A stretch of 64,000 nucleotides of DNA from Oscillatoria sp. FACHB-1407 (GTDB lineage: Bacteria; Cyanobacteriota; Cyanobacteriia; Elainellales; Elainellaceae): assembly GCF_014697545.1 (NCBI RefSeq), contig NZ_JACJSA010000010.1, forward strand, positions 1 through 64,000, written 5' to 3'. This document shows, one piece after another, positions 27,923-36,093 of the stretch. A program made the translations under genes and the position numbers. A model generated the notes under the pieces. The model searched no databases, was not told the DNA's origin, and saw nothing but the letters and a program-made list of their open reading frames with translations. The number at the start of each line of letters is the position of its first letter. The first letter of the stretch is position 1.

Positions 27923-28467
27923 ATTCAGTAAACTTGCTGAACCGTCCACCAGTGCAGATGCTACACTAGGTGTGTTGTAGTGTTGCAAAAGGTTGCAGTG
28001 CGTTGAGAATTTCTGCATTAGCTGGATGTTGTTGGCTTCCAGTGTGGTACTTAGAAATGAAATTACAGCGCAAGCGGCTCTCCGACCCGGCTCTGTCATG
28101 GGCAGACCGTTGTGAAGGACCCAGTATGAGCTGATCGACCTGTAACTGTAGGTTGGCAGGCAGTAGCTATTGGCTACCCGCTAATAAACGGCATGAATGT
28201 TGTTTTTAGTAGCCTTGCGAACTCGGTCGGTCAAAGCTCTCTTTAGAGTTTTTCCTAACTAAATGATTTGGATGACGGCAAATCGTCCTGCTTTGTTAGC
28301 AGTGCTATTCGCTGACTGCTTTTGCTTTTGGTGCTGAGCCAACAGCAAAGGGGGTAACGGTTTTGTAGTGATGCAAAGCCATGTTTGCTTTAGAGTCTTT
28401 GCCGTTCTTCCGCCGAAACGCATGTTCACTTCACTTCGATGTGTTTAATTCATTTGGGAGTCCCACC
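27923..28467. other. 545-nt gene-free leader before the DHS-like gene
   Basis: No convincing coding frame. It contains several short hairpin-forming stretches, for example GTAGCTATTGGCTAC (28157-28171), and may be a long 5' UTR for the deoxyhypusine-synthase-like gene. I could not match it to a known riboswitch; a minus-strand frame 27719-28099 is rejected. Confidence 0.45.
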
Positions 28468-29661
28468 ATGTCTAGCCTACTCAACCGTAAGATTGCACCT
28501 ACCCCCATGCCCACTGAAATTGGGGTTGTAGATTTAATCGACAATTATTTCACCGCTTATAACTCGGCTCGTCTGCGCGAAATCTGTCATCTTTTGAGCC
28601 ACGATGTTATGCAAGATGGAGTCACTGTTGGTCTAAGTCTGTCTGGAGCGTTGACTCCTGCTGGTTTTGGCGTCTCCGTGCTATCTCCATTGATTCGCAA
28701 TGGCTTTATTGATTGGATCATCAGCACTGGAGCTAACCTGTATCATGATTTGCACTACGGATTAGGGTTGAATCTGTATAGTGGCAATCCTTTTGCAGAT
28801 GATGTCAAACTGCGCGAAGAAGGGCAAATCCGCATCTACGACATCACCTTTGGTTATGATGTGTTGCTCGAAACAGACGCCTTTATCCGAGAACTATTGC
28901 GGGCAGAGCCCTTTCAAAAACGCATGGGCACTGCTGAGTTCCATCATCTGTTGGGCAAATACATTAACGCCGTTGAAAAGCAAATCGGCGTCAAACACTC
29001 CTGTTTGCTCTCCACTGCGTATGAATGCGGTGTGCCCATCTACACTTCCTCGCCAGGGGATAGCTCGATTGGGATGAATGTAGCCGCTCTGGCATTGGAA
29101 GGATCAAAACTGGTGATTGATCCCTCTCAGGATGTCAACGAAACCGCCGCGATCGCCTATACGGCACGGGATGCAGCAAGTGACGGCAGCGAAGGCAAGA
29201 GTGCCGCCATCATTATTGGCGGTGGTAGCCCCAAAAACTTCTTGCTGCAAACTCAACCTCAAATCCACGAGGTGTTGGGACTGGAGGAACGGGGGCACGA
29301 CTACTTTGTGCAAATCACGGATGCTCGTCCTGACACCGGGGGACTGTCGGGCGCAACCCCCTCGGAAGCTGTGAGTTGGGGCAAGATTGACCCTGACGAG
29401 TTGCCCAGCACCATCGTCTGCTACACCGACAGCACGATCGCCCTACCCATCATGACCGCTTATATCATGAGCCAGAGTGCTCCCCGTCCACTGAAGCGAC
29501 TGTACGATCGCCGGGAAGAGATGCTCGATCGCTTGCGGTTAGCCTATTACGCAGCCAAAGCTCGCCAACCGGAGCAACCCACAGCAGCGATCGCTCAAAT
29601 CGTCACCGCGACTCGTGAACCTGTCGCAACGTATCCCTGCGGTACACCCATTAAACGGTAG
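28468..29661 (+). CDS. Deoxyhypusine synthase-like protein (homospermidine biosynthesis)
   Basis: A 397-residue member of the deoxyhypusine synthase family. LSLSGALTPAGFGVSV binds NAD, STGANLYHDLHYGLGL and IYTSSPGDSSIGMN form the active-site region, and EAVSWGKI holds the catalytic lysine K306 (codon 29383-29385), equivalent to the lysine of eukaryotic DHS that carries the aminobutyl intermediate. Bacteria lack eIF5A hypusination; bacterial homologues are linked to homospermidine synthesis from putrescine and spermidine. ATG at 28468 (MSSLLNRK) is chosen; a frame from 28381 would add an unlikely Cys/Phe-rich tail. Confidence 0.88.
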   Translation: MSSLLNRKIAPTPMPTEIGVVDLIDNYFTAYNSARLREICHLLSHDVMQDGVTVGLSLSGALTPAGFGVSVLSPLIRNGFIDWIISTGANLYHDLHYGLGLNLYSGNPFADDVKLREEGQIRIYDITFGYDVLLETDAFIRELLRAEPFQKRMGTAEFHHLLGKYINAVEKQIGVKHSCLLSTAYECGVPIYTSSPGDSSIGMNVAALALEGSKLVIDPSQDVNETAAIAYTARDAASDGSEGKSAAIIIGGGSPKNFLLQTQPQIHEVLGLEERGHDYFVQITDARPDTGGLSGATPSEAVSWGKIDPDELPSTIVCYTDSTIALPIMTAYIMSQSAPRPLKRLYDRREEMLDRLRLAYYAAKARQPEQPTAAIAQIVTATREPVATYPCGTPIKR

Positions 29662-29882
29662 GGCGGAAAAGGCTAAACGATGAGCGATAAATGATGAAAG
29701 TTAAGCGGTGGTGGGTTGTGTGTAATCGAAACTCACTGCCGCTTTTACACTTTGATTAGATCAAAGGTATCGCGATCGCCTCGTTCTATAAAGGATGTAA
29801 AGATGATGCGTTACGCTGCGCTAATACATCCTACCGGACTGCTCTCTTTTTATCCTTCAGCCTTTATCCTTCATCCTTTTTT
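29662..29882. repeat. Heptamer-like GATAAA/GATGAA repeats between convergent genes
   Basis: Degenerate forward copies (GGCTAAACGATGAGCGATAAATGATGAAAG, about 29670-29701, and AAAGGATGTAAAGATGATG at about 29789-29807) face reverse copies (TTTTTATCCTTC...CCTTTATCCTTCATCC, about 29848-29878). Same repeat type and same arrangement as 8116-8263 and 44740-44866. Confidence 0.55.
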
Positions 29883-30803
29883 TCAGTTTCGGTGATTATT
29901 GCTGTAACGAATCCGTGCCCCTGCCCATTGCAGTTTTTCTCGTAGGGTCTGGTAGTAGGAATAGTTTTCTTGCAGGATGATGAATTGCGCCTGACAGTCT
30001 GCCATCCGGATGTCCACTCGTTGTCCCGGCCAGATAGAAGTCGCTAACACCCCATCCATCCACAGTTTAGTCGTCAGTTCGCGATCAGCAAGCGGCCAAA
30101 TGCTCACGACCGAACCAGGAGGAAGGACAATGGGACGACTGGAGAGGCTCAATGGACAAATGGGGGTAACAGCGATCGCCTCCATACCAGGATGAATAAT
30201 GGGACCGTTTGCCGCAACGGTGTAACAGGTGGAACCTGTCGGAGTTGCCACAATCAACCCATCCCCCTGGTACTGATCGACCACCTCCCCATCGATCTCC
30301 ATTTCTAAAATGGAGGTAATCATCCGGTCAGCAGAGGCAGGCTTAACGCACATCTCGTTTAGAGCCAGGTAGCGATCGCTCATCGGTTCCCGATTGCTGC
30401 GACTACCCTCAAAGGTCGTTGCCTGGAGCATCATCCGTCGCTGCACCGCAAAGCGATCTTCCTGGAGTCGATCTAGCAAAAGATTGGAGTTGCCAAAGTC
30501 GTCAGCAGACTCAGTGAGAAAACCCAACGTTCCGCCCACATTGAGTGCCAGAATCGGAATGCCTTCAGGGGCAAGATGACGGGCGGCTCCCAAAGCAGTA
30601 CCATCACCACCCAGAACAAGAGCAAAGTCAATGGGCTTAGAAACCGACGCCAAAAAAACCGGGTAGGGGTTATCCTTAGACCCACTGGGTCCCAACAAAA
30701 CCTTGCAATTACGCGCTTCCAACTGTCGGGCACAATTTTCTGCCCAACGTTGACTCAGGGGATCGCCCGCCTTATGAACAATAATGACCTGATTTAATTC
30801 CAC
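29883..30803 (-). CDS. nadK: NAD kinase
   Basis: Phosphorylates NAD+ to NADP+. It is 306 residues with the NAD kinase hallmarks GGDGTALGAARHLA (GGDGT at 65-69), LNVGGTLGFLTE, the NE/D motif ALNEMCVKP and GDGLIVATPTGSTCY. The cyanobacteria-like N-terminus MELNQVIIVHKAGD fixes the start. It follows ndhE by only 20 nt on the same strand, so it is probably the last gene of the ndhA-I-G-E unit, linking NADP supply to the NDH-1 genes. Cyanobacteria usually have two NAD kinases; this is one of them. Confidence 0.94.
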   Translation of the reverse strand: MELNQVIIVHKAGDPLSQRWAENCARQLEARNCKVLLGPSGSKDNPYPVFLASVSKPIDFALVLGGDGTALGAARHLAPEGIPILALNVGGTLGFLTESADDFGNSNLLLDRLQEDRFAVQRRMMLQATTFEGSRSNREPMSDRYLALNEMCVKPASADRMITSILEMEIDGEVVDQYQGDGLIVATPTGSTCYTVAANGPIIHPGMEAIAVTPICPLSLSSRPIVLPPGSVVSIWPLADRELTTKLWMDGVLATSIWPGQRVDIRMADCQAQFIILQENYSYYQTLREKLQWAGARIRYSNNHRN

Positions 30804-30823
30804 TCCCGACGATGCTCAATCTG

Positions 30824-31129
30824 CTACCACTTCAACAGATTGAATTGCTCCATATCTACAGTATCGCGGTTGCGGTAAATCGATAGAACAATTGCCAAAC
30901 CCACAGCCGCTTCAGCCGCAGCAATGGAAATAACAAATACCGCAAACACTTGTCCTTTGACACTTTGAGGGTCAAGGTAGTTGGAAAACGCCATCAGATT
31001 GAGGTTGACCGCATTGAGCAATAGCTCAATTGACATCAAGACTCGAATCGCGTTGCGGCTGGTGACTAGACCATAGATGCCAATGCAAAAAAGAGCGGCA
31101 GCAATAAGAAGAAAATACTGTAGTTGCAT
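30824..31129 (-). CDS. ndhE: NAD(P)H-quinone oxidoreductase subunit 4L (NdhE/NuoK)
   Basis: A 101-residue NDH-1 membrane subunit with three helices. [32 protein letters not shown] contains the conserved membrane Glu, and [25 protein letters not shown] the second Glu and the C-terminal tail. The start MQLQYFLL (31129) matches homologues; an in-frame upstream codon at 31147 would add six residues. It is 26 nt after ndhG. Confidence 0.95.
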   Translation of the reverse strand: MQLQYFLLIAAALFCIGIYGLVTSRNAIRVLMSIELLLNAVNLNLMAFSNYLDPQSVKGQVFAVFVISIAAAEAAVGLAIVLSIYRNRDTVDMEQFNLLKW

Positions 31130-31155
31130 GGATTGTGTCAGTGTCAAAGGGTGAA

Positions 31156-31803
31156 TTAAGCGTTGCGATCGCCAGGAGATTCAGTAATCGTCCGCTCTGG
31201 ACGAGTGATGCCAACAGAAGTCAGCTCACGCGGACGTTCCGGCAGCGTCAACACGGGCTGCTGAGGCTGGACGGCTGAGGAATCGTCTGGCAAAAACTCG
31301 CGGCGTGCCAGGACAATCGCCCCAATTAATGCCATCAACAGCAATACAGATGCCAACTCAAACGGCAATAAGAAATCGCTGAAGAAATGTAGCCCAATCG
31401 TGTAGATTGCTCCATCTCCTGCAACAGGCGACCCTGAAATTGCCCAAGGAGTCGCAAGCACCATTGCTCCCAATAAGGCAAACAGACCAGAGCACACCAG
31501 AGCAGTAGCCGCCCTGCCCAACCAGGCATTAGCCACTGGGCGGAACGGTTGCCGCTTGTTAACTAGCATGATCCCGAACAGGATCAGAACGTTAACGGCT
31601 CCGACATAGATGAGCACCTGAGCCGCAGCGACAAATCCAGCATTGAGCAGGATATACAAACCAGAGATGCTGATAAAAACACCACCCAGCAGAAACGCTG
31701 AATAGACAATGTTATTTAACAACACGACACCCAATGCGGCTGCCAGCGTCATAAAGGCAAGGATGCCGAACGAAACAATTTGAACCCCATCTGCTAGATT
31801 CAC
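31156..31803 (-). CDS. ndhG: NAD(P)H-quinone oxidoreductase subunit 6 (NdhG/NuoJ)
   Basis: About 215 residues with five membrane helices. [70 protein letters not shown] (read in parts) is the NdhG core. The start is taken as GTG at 31803 because homologues begin MNLAEGVQ and a GAGG Shine-Dalgarno sits 5 nt ahead; a frame from 31878 adds 25 residues. A polar C-terminal tail follows the last helix. It is third gene of ndhA-I-G-E. Confidence 0.93.
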   Translation of the reverse strand: MNLADGVQIVSFGILAFMTLAAALGVVLLNNIVYSAFLLGGVFISISGLYILLNAGFVAAAQVLIYVGAVNVLILFGIMLVNKRQPFRPVANAWLGRAATALVCSGLFALLGAMVLATPWAISGSPVAGDGAIYTIGLHFFSDFLLPFELASVLLLMALIGAIVLARREFLPDDSSAVQPQQPVLTLPERPRELTSVGITRPERTITESPGDRNA

Positions 31804-31884
31804 CGCTACCTCGTCTCCATCAAATAGTGCATCAACATGTCTAATTGCGATCGCCCACTCAAGGTATAGCCGATCCAAATCAGG

Positions 31885-32472
31885 CTACTTCGTTTCCATT
31901 TCTTCTAAGATCTCTTCTGGCATCTTACCAGCCCGACGCGACCCTGCTGGTAAACCGTGGGGCTCCAGAACGCCTTTGGGCAGATAGGCAAGCTCACGCA
32001 GTGGAGTCACCATGGGATCTTGAGTCACCTTGTAAGGCAAACGTCCTAATGCCACATTGTCAAAGTTCAACTCGTGGCGATCGTACGTTGCCAGTTCATA
32101 TTCCTCAGTCATCGAGAGGCAATTCGTGGGGCAATACTCAACGCAGTTGCCACAGAAGATGCAAACTCCAAAGTCGATGCTGTAGTGATTCAGTTTTTTC
32201 TTCTTGGTTTCTTTGTTGAATTCCCAATCAACAACGGGCAAATTAATCGGGCAAACCCGAACACAGACTTCGCAGGCGATGCACTTGTCAAACTCAAAGT
32301 GAATTCGACCCCGAAACCGCTCAGAAGGAATGAGTTTCTCGTAGGGATATTGAACGGTAATTGGGCGGCGTTGCATGTGGTCAAAGGTAACGGACAGCCC
32401 TTGCCCGATGTATTTTGCCGCTTGTCCTGCTTCTTTTGCGTAGTCAACAACAGACTTAAGAAATTTCAGCAT
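31885..32472 (-). CDS. ndhI: NAD(P)H-quinone oxidoreductase subunit I (NdhI), 2[4Fe-4S]
   Basis: A 195-residue peripheral iron-sulfur subunit. Two ferredoxin-type clusters are bound by [12 protein letters not shown] and [12 protein letters not shown] (CxxCxxCxxxCP each); it carries electrons along the hydrophilic arm toward plastoquinone. [42 protein letters not shown] is typical of the cyanobacterial form. ATG at 32472 (MLKFLK) is preferred over GTG at 32481. It lies between ndhA (57 nt) and ndhG (81 nt). Confidence 0.95.
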   Translation of the reverse strand: MLKFLKSVVDYAKEAGQAAKYIGQGLSVTFDHMQRRPITVQYPYEKLIPSERFRGRIHFEFDKCIACEVCVRVCPINLPVVDWEFNKETKKKKLNHYSIDFGVCIFCGNCVEYCPTNCLSMTEEYELATYDRHELNFDNVALGRLPYKVTQDPMVTPLRELAYLPKGVLEPHGLPAGSRRAGKMPEEILEEMETK

Positions 32473-32529
32473 GGCGATCACAGTAAAGTTGAAGCAAGTG
32501 GATTGAACTTAAGAGGAGAATCGATTCAG

Positions 32530-33648
32530 TTAGCCACCAAAAGCAACGGGGAAGGCAAGCTTAAGCCCTGCGGTTAACAACAGATTCACCAGCGAGACTG
32601 GTAACAAGAATTTCCAACCTAAGTCTAACAACTGGTCAATCCGAACGCGGGGTACCGTCCAACGCAACAGGATTGCAATGAAAACGAGTAGATAGGCCTT
32701 AAAGACGGTCATAATAATGCCGATCGCCCCAGTGATAACCTGCAACCAGGGAGTTGTCTCACTCACGCCAATCCAATCGGCGATTAAGCTGATGGGAATG
32801 GGAAAATCCCAACCACCCAAGTAAAGCACCGAAACAAACAGGGCAGAGAGCACTAAGTTGACATAAGAGCTGAGATAAAACAGACCAAACTTCATTCCAG
32901 AATATTCAGTCTGATACCCTGCAACCAACTCCTCTTCTGCTTCGGGCAGGTCAAAGGGGAGACGCTCACACTCTGCCAGAGCTGCGATCCAAAAGATCAA
33001 AAAGCCAATGGGCTGTCGCCAAATATTCCAGCCGAGGATGCCATAACCGGATTGCTGATTGACAATGTCAATGGTGCTGAGAGAGTTTGACATCATTACA
33101 ATCGCCAGCACAGACAGTGCCAAAGGCAGTTCATAGCTGATGGACTGAGCCGCTGCGCGCAAGCCACCCAACAGCGAGTATTTGTTATTGGAGGCATATC
33201 CCGACATCAACAAGCCGATGGGGGCAATACTCGATAGTGCAATCCACAAAAAGATACCAACACCCAGGTTAGTGATTTGTAAATTTTGACCAAACGGCAC
33301 AATCAAGTAGGACAAAAAGACTGGTACAACAACCAATACAGGTCCAAGCGTAAACAGCCAGGGGTCAGATTTGGCTGGAACTAAATCTTCTTTGAAGAGC
33401 AATTTTGCACCATCGGCAATGGGAATCAACATTCCCAGAGGTCCAGCAAACTCAGGACCGATCCGTTGTTGAGCGGCTGCTGAGATCTTCCGCTCCAACC
33501 AGGTGGTAACGAGTACACCAAAAGTCGCACCCAGAAGGACCAGGAGCATAGGGAATGGCATCCAGATGACCTTTGCCAACTCTGGTGATAAGCCAAAACT
33601 GCTAAGAGCTTCAATAAAGCTCCTTTGTAAATCAATTCCAGAATTCAT
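32530..33648 (-). CDS. ndhA: NAD(P)H-quinone oxidoreductase subunit 1 (NdhA/NuoH)
   Basis: A 372-residue membrane subunit at the quinone-binding junction of NDH-1, with eight helices. Signatures: [68 protein letters not shown] and [31 protein letters not shown], the acidic quinone-site loop. It is the first gene of the unit. gltA, found upstream of it in some cyanobacteria, is absent. The 540-nt region upstream is shared with the divergent sigma-like gene. Confidence 0.96.
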   Translation of the reverse strand: MNSGIDLQRSFIEALSSFGLSPELAKVIWMPFPMLLVLLGATFGVLVTTWLERKISAAAQQRIGPEFAGPLGMLIPIADGAKLLFKEDLVPAKSDPWLFTLGPVLVVVPVFLSYLIVPFGQNLQITNLGVGIFLWIALSSIAPIGLLMSGYASNNKYSLLGGLRAAAQSISYELPLALSVLAIVMMSNSLSTIDIVNQQSGYGILGWNIWRQPIGFLIFWIAALAECERLPFDLPEAEEELVAGYQTEYSGMKFGLFYLSSYVNLVLSALFVSVLYLGGWDFPIPISLIADWIGVSETTPWLQVITGAIGIIMTVFKAYLLVFIAILLRWTVPRVRIDQLLDLGWKFLLPVSLVNLLLTAGLKLAFPVAFGG

Positions 33649-34188
33649 AGGTTGCCGCTCTAGGCTAGTGCTCTGTTAAGCAGGTTCACAAAAAACGATT
33701 GGGCTGATTGCAGACTCGTCCAGATCCATCGGGTCAAAGCAGGAACGCTTGTTTGTGAAGAATCTTCACGCAGTCCTCGTCATCAGTATATCGTTGCAGG
33801 GTTCTCAAAGCGGCACTCATCCACAAGAAGTTCTAAGCAGGAGAGCGGAGAATTCAGTATTTGCTCGAACTGCTCAAACGCTTCTCTAATCAGGGCTACG
33901 GGACATAGATAGATTTTTAATTATGGTTTAACTCTCATAAATCGAATTAAATCTATCTAAAGTAATGAGTTTAGTTAATGATCTGGATATGTTTTTAATA
34001 AGTTTTCATAGGGTTTTTGTCCATTTGAGCGATCGCCCCTGAGACCTCAAATGCATTTGCTGCCATTTTTAAAAACTTATTGTAAAAAAAGTTGTGTAAT
34101 TCCAAACAATGTGTATATTGAGAGCTATTCATTTCAGCCAATTCTTAATAGCGACCGACCGATTACGTGTGAGGGAACTGAGATTATT
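33649..34188. promoter_or_regulatory. Divergent regulatory region of ndhA and sigma-like gene, with long inverted repeat
   Basis: 540 nt without a gene. TAGATAGATTT (33906-33916) and AAATCTATCTA (33949-33959) are perfect inverted repeats; inner AATT/AATT can extend the stem. This AT-rich hairpin or operator lies between the divergent starts of ndhA (33648) and the sigma-like gene (34189). It may be a protein-binding site or part of a leader. The promoter elements themselves could not be fixed. Confidence 0.5.
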
Positions 34189-34851
34189 GTGCAAATTCCA
34201 AACTTTCCTGAATGCCACCACCCCCTGTTGAAATCGTTGCATCACTACAGCGATCAGGAGTTACTGACTCTGTTTCAGCGTCACCCTGATGCGGGTCAAT
34301 ACTTCACAGCGATTTTTTGCCGTTACAGCCCGATTGTGTACACGTTGATTCGCCACTCAGCGCGATCGCCCGTTCAAGCTGACTATTTGTTTGCGATTAC
34401 CTGGCGACATATCTATCACGAACTGGGGGGCTTGGATCTGCATCAAAGCTCAGCGGCAGGCTCAGAGGTGATGAACCTGCAAAGCTGGATTATCAACATC
34501 ACTGCCGTTTGTATCAACCGTGCTGATTTACCGCCTGTTGAGTCAATTCACTATTCGTTGCAAGCGGCTCCGCCTCCACTCTGGTGCTATATTGAGCGAT
34601 CGCTCGATCAACTCCCCCCTGTGCAACGCCTGATGGTGTTAATGGCACAGACCTTCCACTGGAGCGAAACTCGCATTTCCGCCTATCTCCAGGCTGAAGG
34701 AGAGATGATCTCTCCAGCAGAGGTGAAACAGCAACTTCAGGCAGGCTATCAACAGTTAGAAGCCAACCTGCCAGAGGATATTCGAGCCATTTACCTGGAG
34801 GGGCAGAACCGCAGTCTAATTGGAGCGGAACCTGTCCCCTCCGAGAGCTAG
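34189..34851 (+). CDS. Sigma-70 (ECF-like) family protein
   Basis: A 220-residue protein that resembles an RNA polymerase sigma factor. Region 2-like helices: YSDQELLTLFQRHPDAGQYFTAIFCRYSPIVYTLIRHSARSPVQADYLFAITWRHIYHEL (read in parts); region 4-like HTH: LDQLPPVQRLMVLMAQTFHWSETRISAYLQAEG. The DNA-binding part is degenerate, so promoter specificity is unclear. The start is taken as GTG at 34189 (VQIPNFPECHHPLL) because the upstream 46 residues look non-homologous and a GAG element lies 6 nt ahead. It shares its stop (CTAG) with an opposing gene. Confidence 0.75.
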   Translation: MQIPNFPECHHPLLKSLHHYSDQELLTLFQRHPDAGQYFTAIFCRYSPIVYTLIRHSARSPVQADYLFAITWRHIYHELGGLDLHQSSAAGSEVMNLQSWIINITAVCINRADLPPVESIHYSLQAAPPPLWCYIERSLDQLPPVQRLMVLMAQTFHWSETRISAYLQAEGEMISPAEVKQQLQAGYQQLEANLPEDIRAIYLEGQNRSLIGAEPVPSES

Positions 34852-35378
34852 TTCAAATAGACGGCCCCTGTCGGCTCAATTCGTAAGGCGGTGCGATCGA
34901 CCGTAAAGTCTTCGGTTGCCTGCAAAATTAGGGTGAGTGTGCTTGTGGAATTGTTGGCTTCAATGGTGGGGCTGATTAGACCGCCATCGTTGCGTCGAAA
35001 AGTCAGTGTTGTAGGAATACCCAGGTCTTGCAGCGTTGCCTGAGATTGGGCACCTAAAGCGCGAAACTGAGTATCACCAATCACTTGATAGCTCAACTCA
35101 GCCCCGGTTGCGTTGATGACCTGAATGGTTATCGCATTGCCATTCGGTTGCACGATCGCGAGGGGAATGGGTAATACATCGGGTTGGGTCTGCTTCAGGT
35201 GTGGGCTGACTCGTTCCGCTGTTGTTTGGGCAGCAGTCATGTCCCCTTGGAGAAGCGGTGACGCAACAACCTGAGAAGGCACAAGGCTCAGTCCACCTGC
35301 AAGCAGTGCCCAACTGAGCCACGTCTTCATACCTGGTTTAGAGGGGCGATCGGATTGTTGAAAAATTGATTTAGTCAT
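34848..35378 (-). CDS. Secreted hypothetical protein
   Basis: A 176-residue protein with a signal-peptide-like N-terminus (hydrophobic WLSWALLAGGLSLVPSQVVA, about 19-38, cleavage near VVAS). The mature part looks beta-rich (NAITIQVINATGAELSYQVIGDTQFRALG, TLTFRRNDGGLIS), likely periplasmic. I do not recognise a family. Its stop codon overlaps the stop of the sigma-like gene by the 4-nt palindrome CTAG (34848-34851), so the two genes are exactly tail-to-tail. Confidence 0.65.
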   Translation of the reverse strand: MTKSIFQQSDRPSKPGMKTWLSWALLAGGLSLVPSQVVASPLLQGDMTAAQTTAERVSPHLKQTQPDVLPIPLAIVQPNGNAITIQVINATGAELSYQVIGDTQFRALGAQSQATLQDLGIPTTLTFRRNDGGLISPTIEANNSTSTLTLILQATEDFTVDRTALRIEPTGAVYLN

Positions 35379-35570
35379 ACGTCAACGATTTAAGCAGAGA
35401 TTTCATTACTGACGTGAGTCAATCACCAGTGATTCCTTCACCTGTGATTTCACCGGGGGTTATATCGTCATTCATAACTCATTCTTCAGAATTCCAAACT
35501 GATCCACCGACTGAGGTATCCTAAGCAGGAGAAATTGAATTCCAGCGAATAGCCTCGGTAGTGAACGCCC

Positions 35571-35885
35571 GTGAAGTATTTTTTTCTTTCAGATGGATGG
35601 AACGTTGGCAGAGTATGGGAGTTTGGTGGGTTGTGGAACGAACTCGCCTGGCGACGTAAACCCGAAATTTATCGGATGAACCTGTGCATGGTAGAGCGTG
35701 GCGAAAAGCTATGGCTCCATCGAGTTGAAGATGCCGTTTTGATGTTGGAAGTAAAACCTTCCATGCCACAAGATGACCCAGCCCACGCCATTGGGCAAGT
35801 GGTGCTAAAACGATTAATTTCCGCAGAACAAGTGATTGAGCTATTGTGCTCTGCTGAAGCCGTTTTAGACATCCCAGAGAAATAG
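35571..35885 (+). CDS. Conserved cyanobacterial hypothetical protein
   Basis: A 104-residue soluble protein, starting MKYFFLSDGWNVGRVWEFGGLWNELAWRRKP, rich in Trp (6) and basic residues. The central part (GEKLWLHRVEDAVLMLEVKP) and C-terminus (AIGQVVLKRLISAEQVIELL) look like a compact alpha/beta fold. I believe similar proteins occur in many cyanobacteria, but no function is known to me. A minus-strand frame 35521-35907 over the same DNA is rejected. Confidence 0.7.
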   Translation: MKYFFLSDGWNVGRVWEFGGLWNELAWRRKPEIYRMNLCMVERGEKLWLHRVEDAVLMLEVKPSMPQDDPAHAIGQVVLKRLISAEQVIELLCSAEAVLDIPEK

Positions 35886-35986
35886 AGGAACTGAGTCGTA
35901 ATCGCATCGCACACTCCAGCAGAGGACATCCACCAAGCCTCCCTACAAGGATCTCGGCTTCCCTTTTTGCCCTCTGCGTTTTATGG

Positions 35987-36088
35987 CCGTAGCCCCATTC
36001 GATAGGGCGAAGGCGAGTCAGAAAGCTTCCCCAGAATCAGTGGTTGAGCCATCGCCTTTGTCGTAAGCTTTCTGACCAAAGCTATACC
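35987..36088. repeat. Palindromic intergenic repeat, uninterrupted copy
   Basis: CCGTAGCCCCATTCGATAGGG...GGCGAGTCAGAAAGCTT...AAGCTTTCTGACC. Its arms TCAGAAAGCTT (36018-36028) and AAGCTTTCTGA (36065-36075) are perfect inverted repeats. A second copy at 60855-61125 is split by a MITE-like element. It lies between the convergent 104-residue gene and the TolC gene. Confidence 0.7.
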
Positions 36089-36093
36089 TTGCC

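Noticed and set aside
28468-29661. Hypusine modification
   Set aside because: Bacteria lack eIF5A; bacterial members of this family make homospermidine.
35521-35907. Minus-strand 128-codon frame
   Set aside because: Antisense of the more protein-like 104-residue gene; composition is Ser/Arg-rich as expected of shadows.
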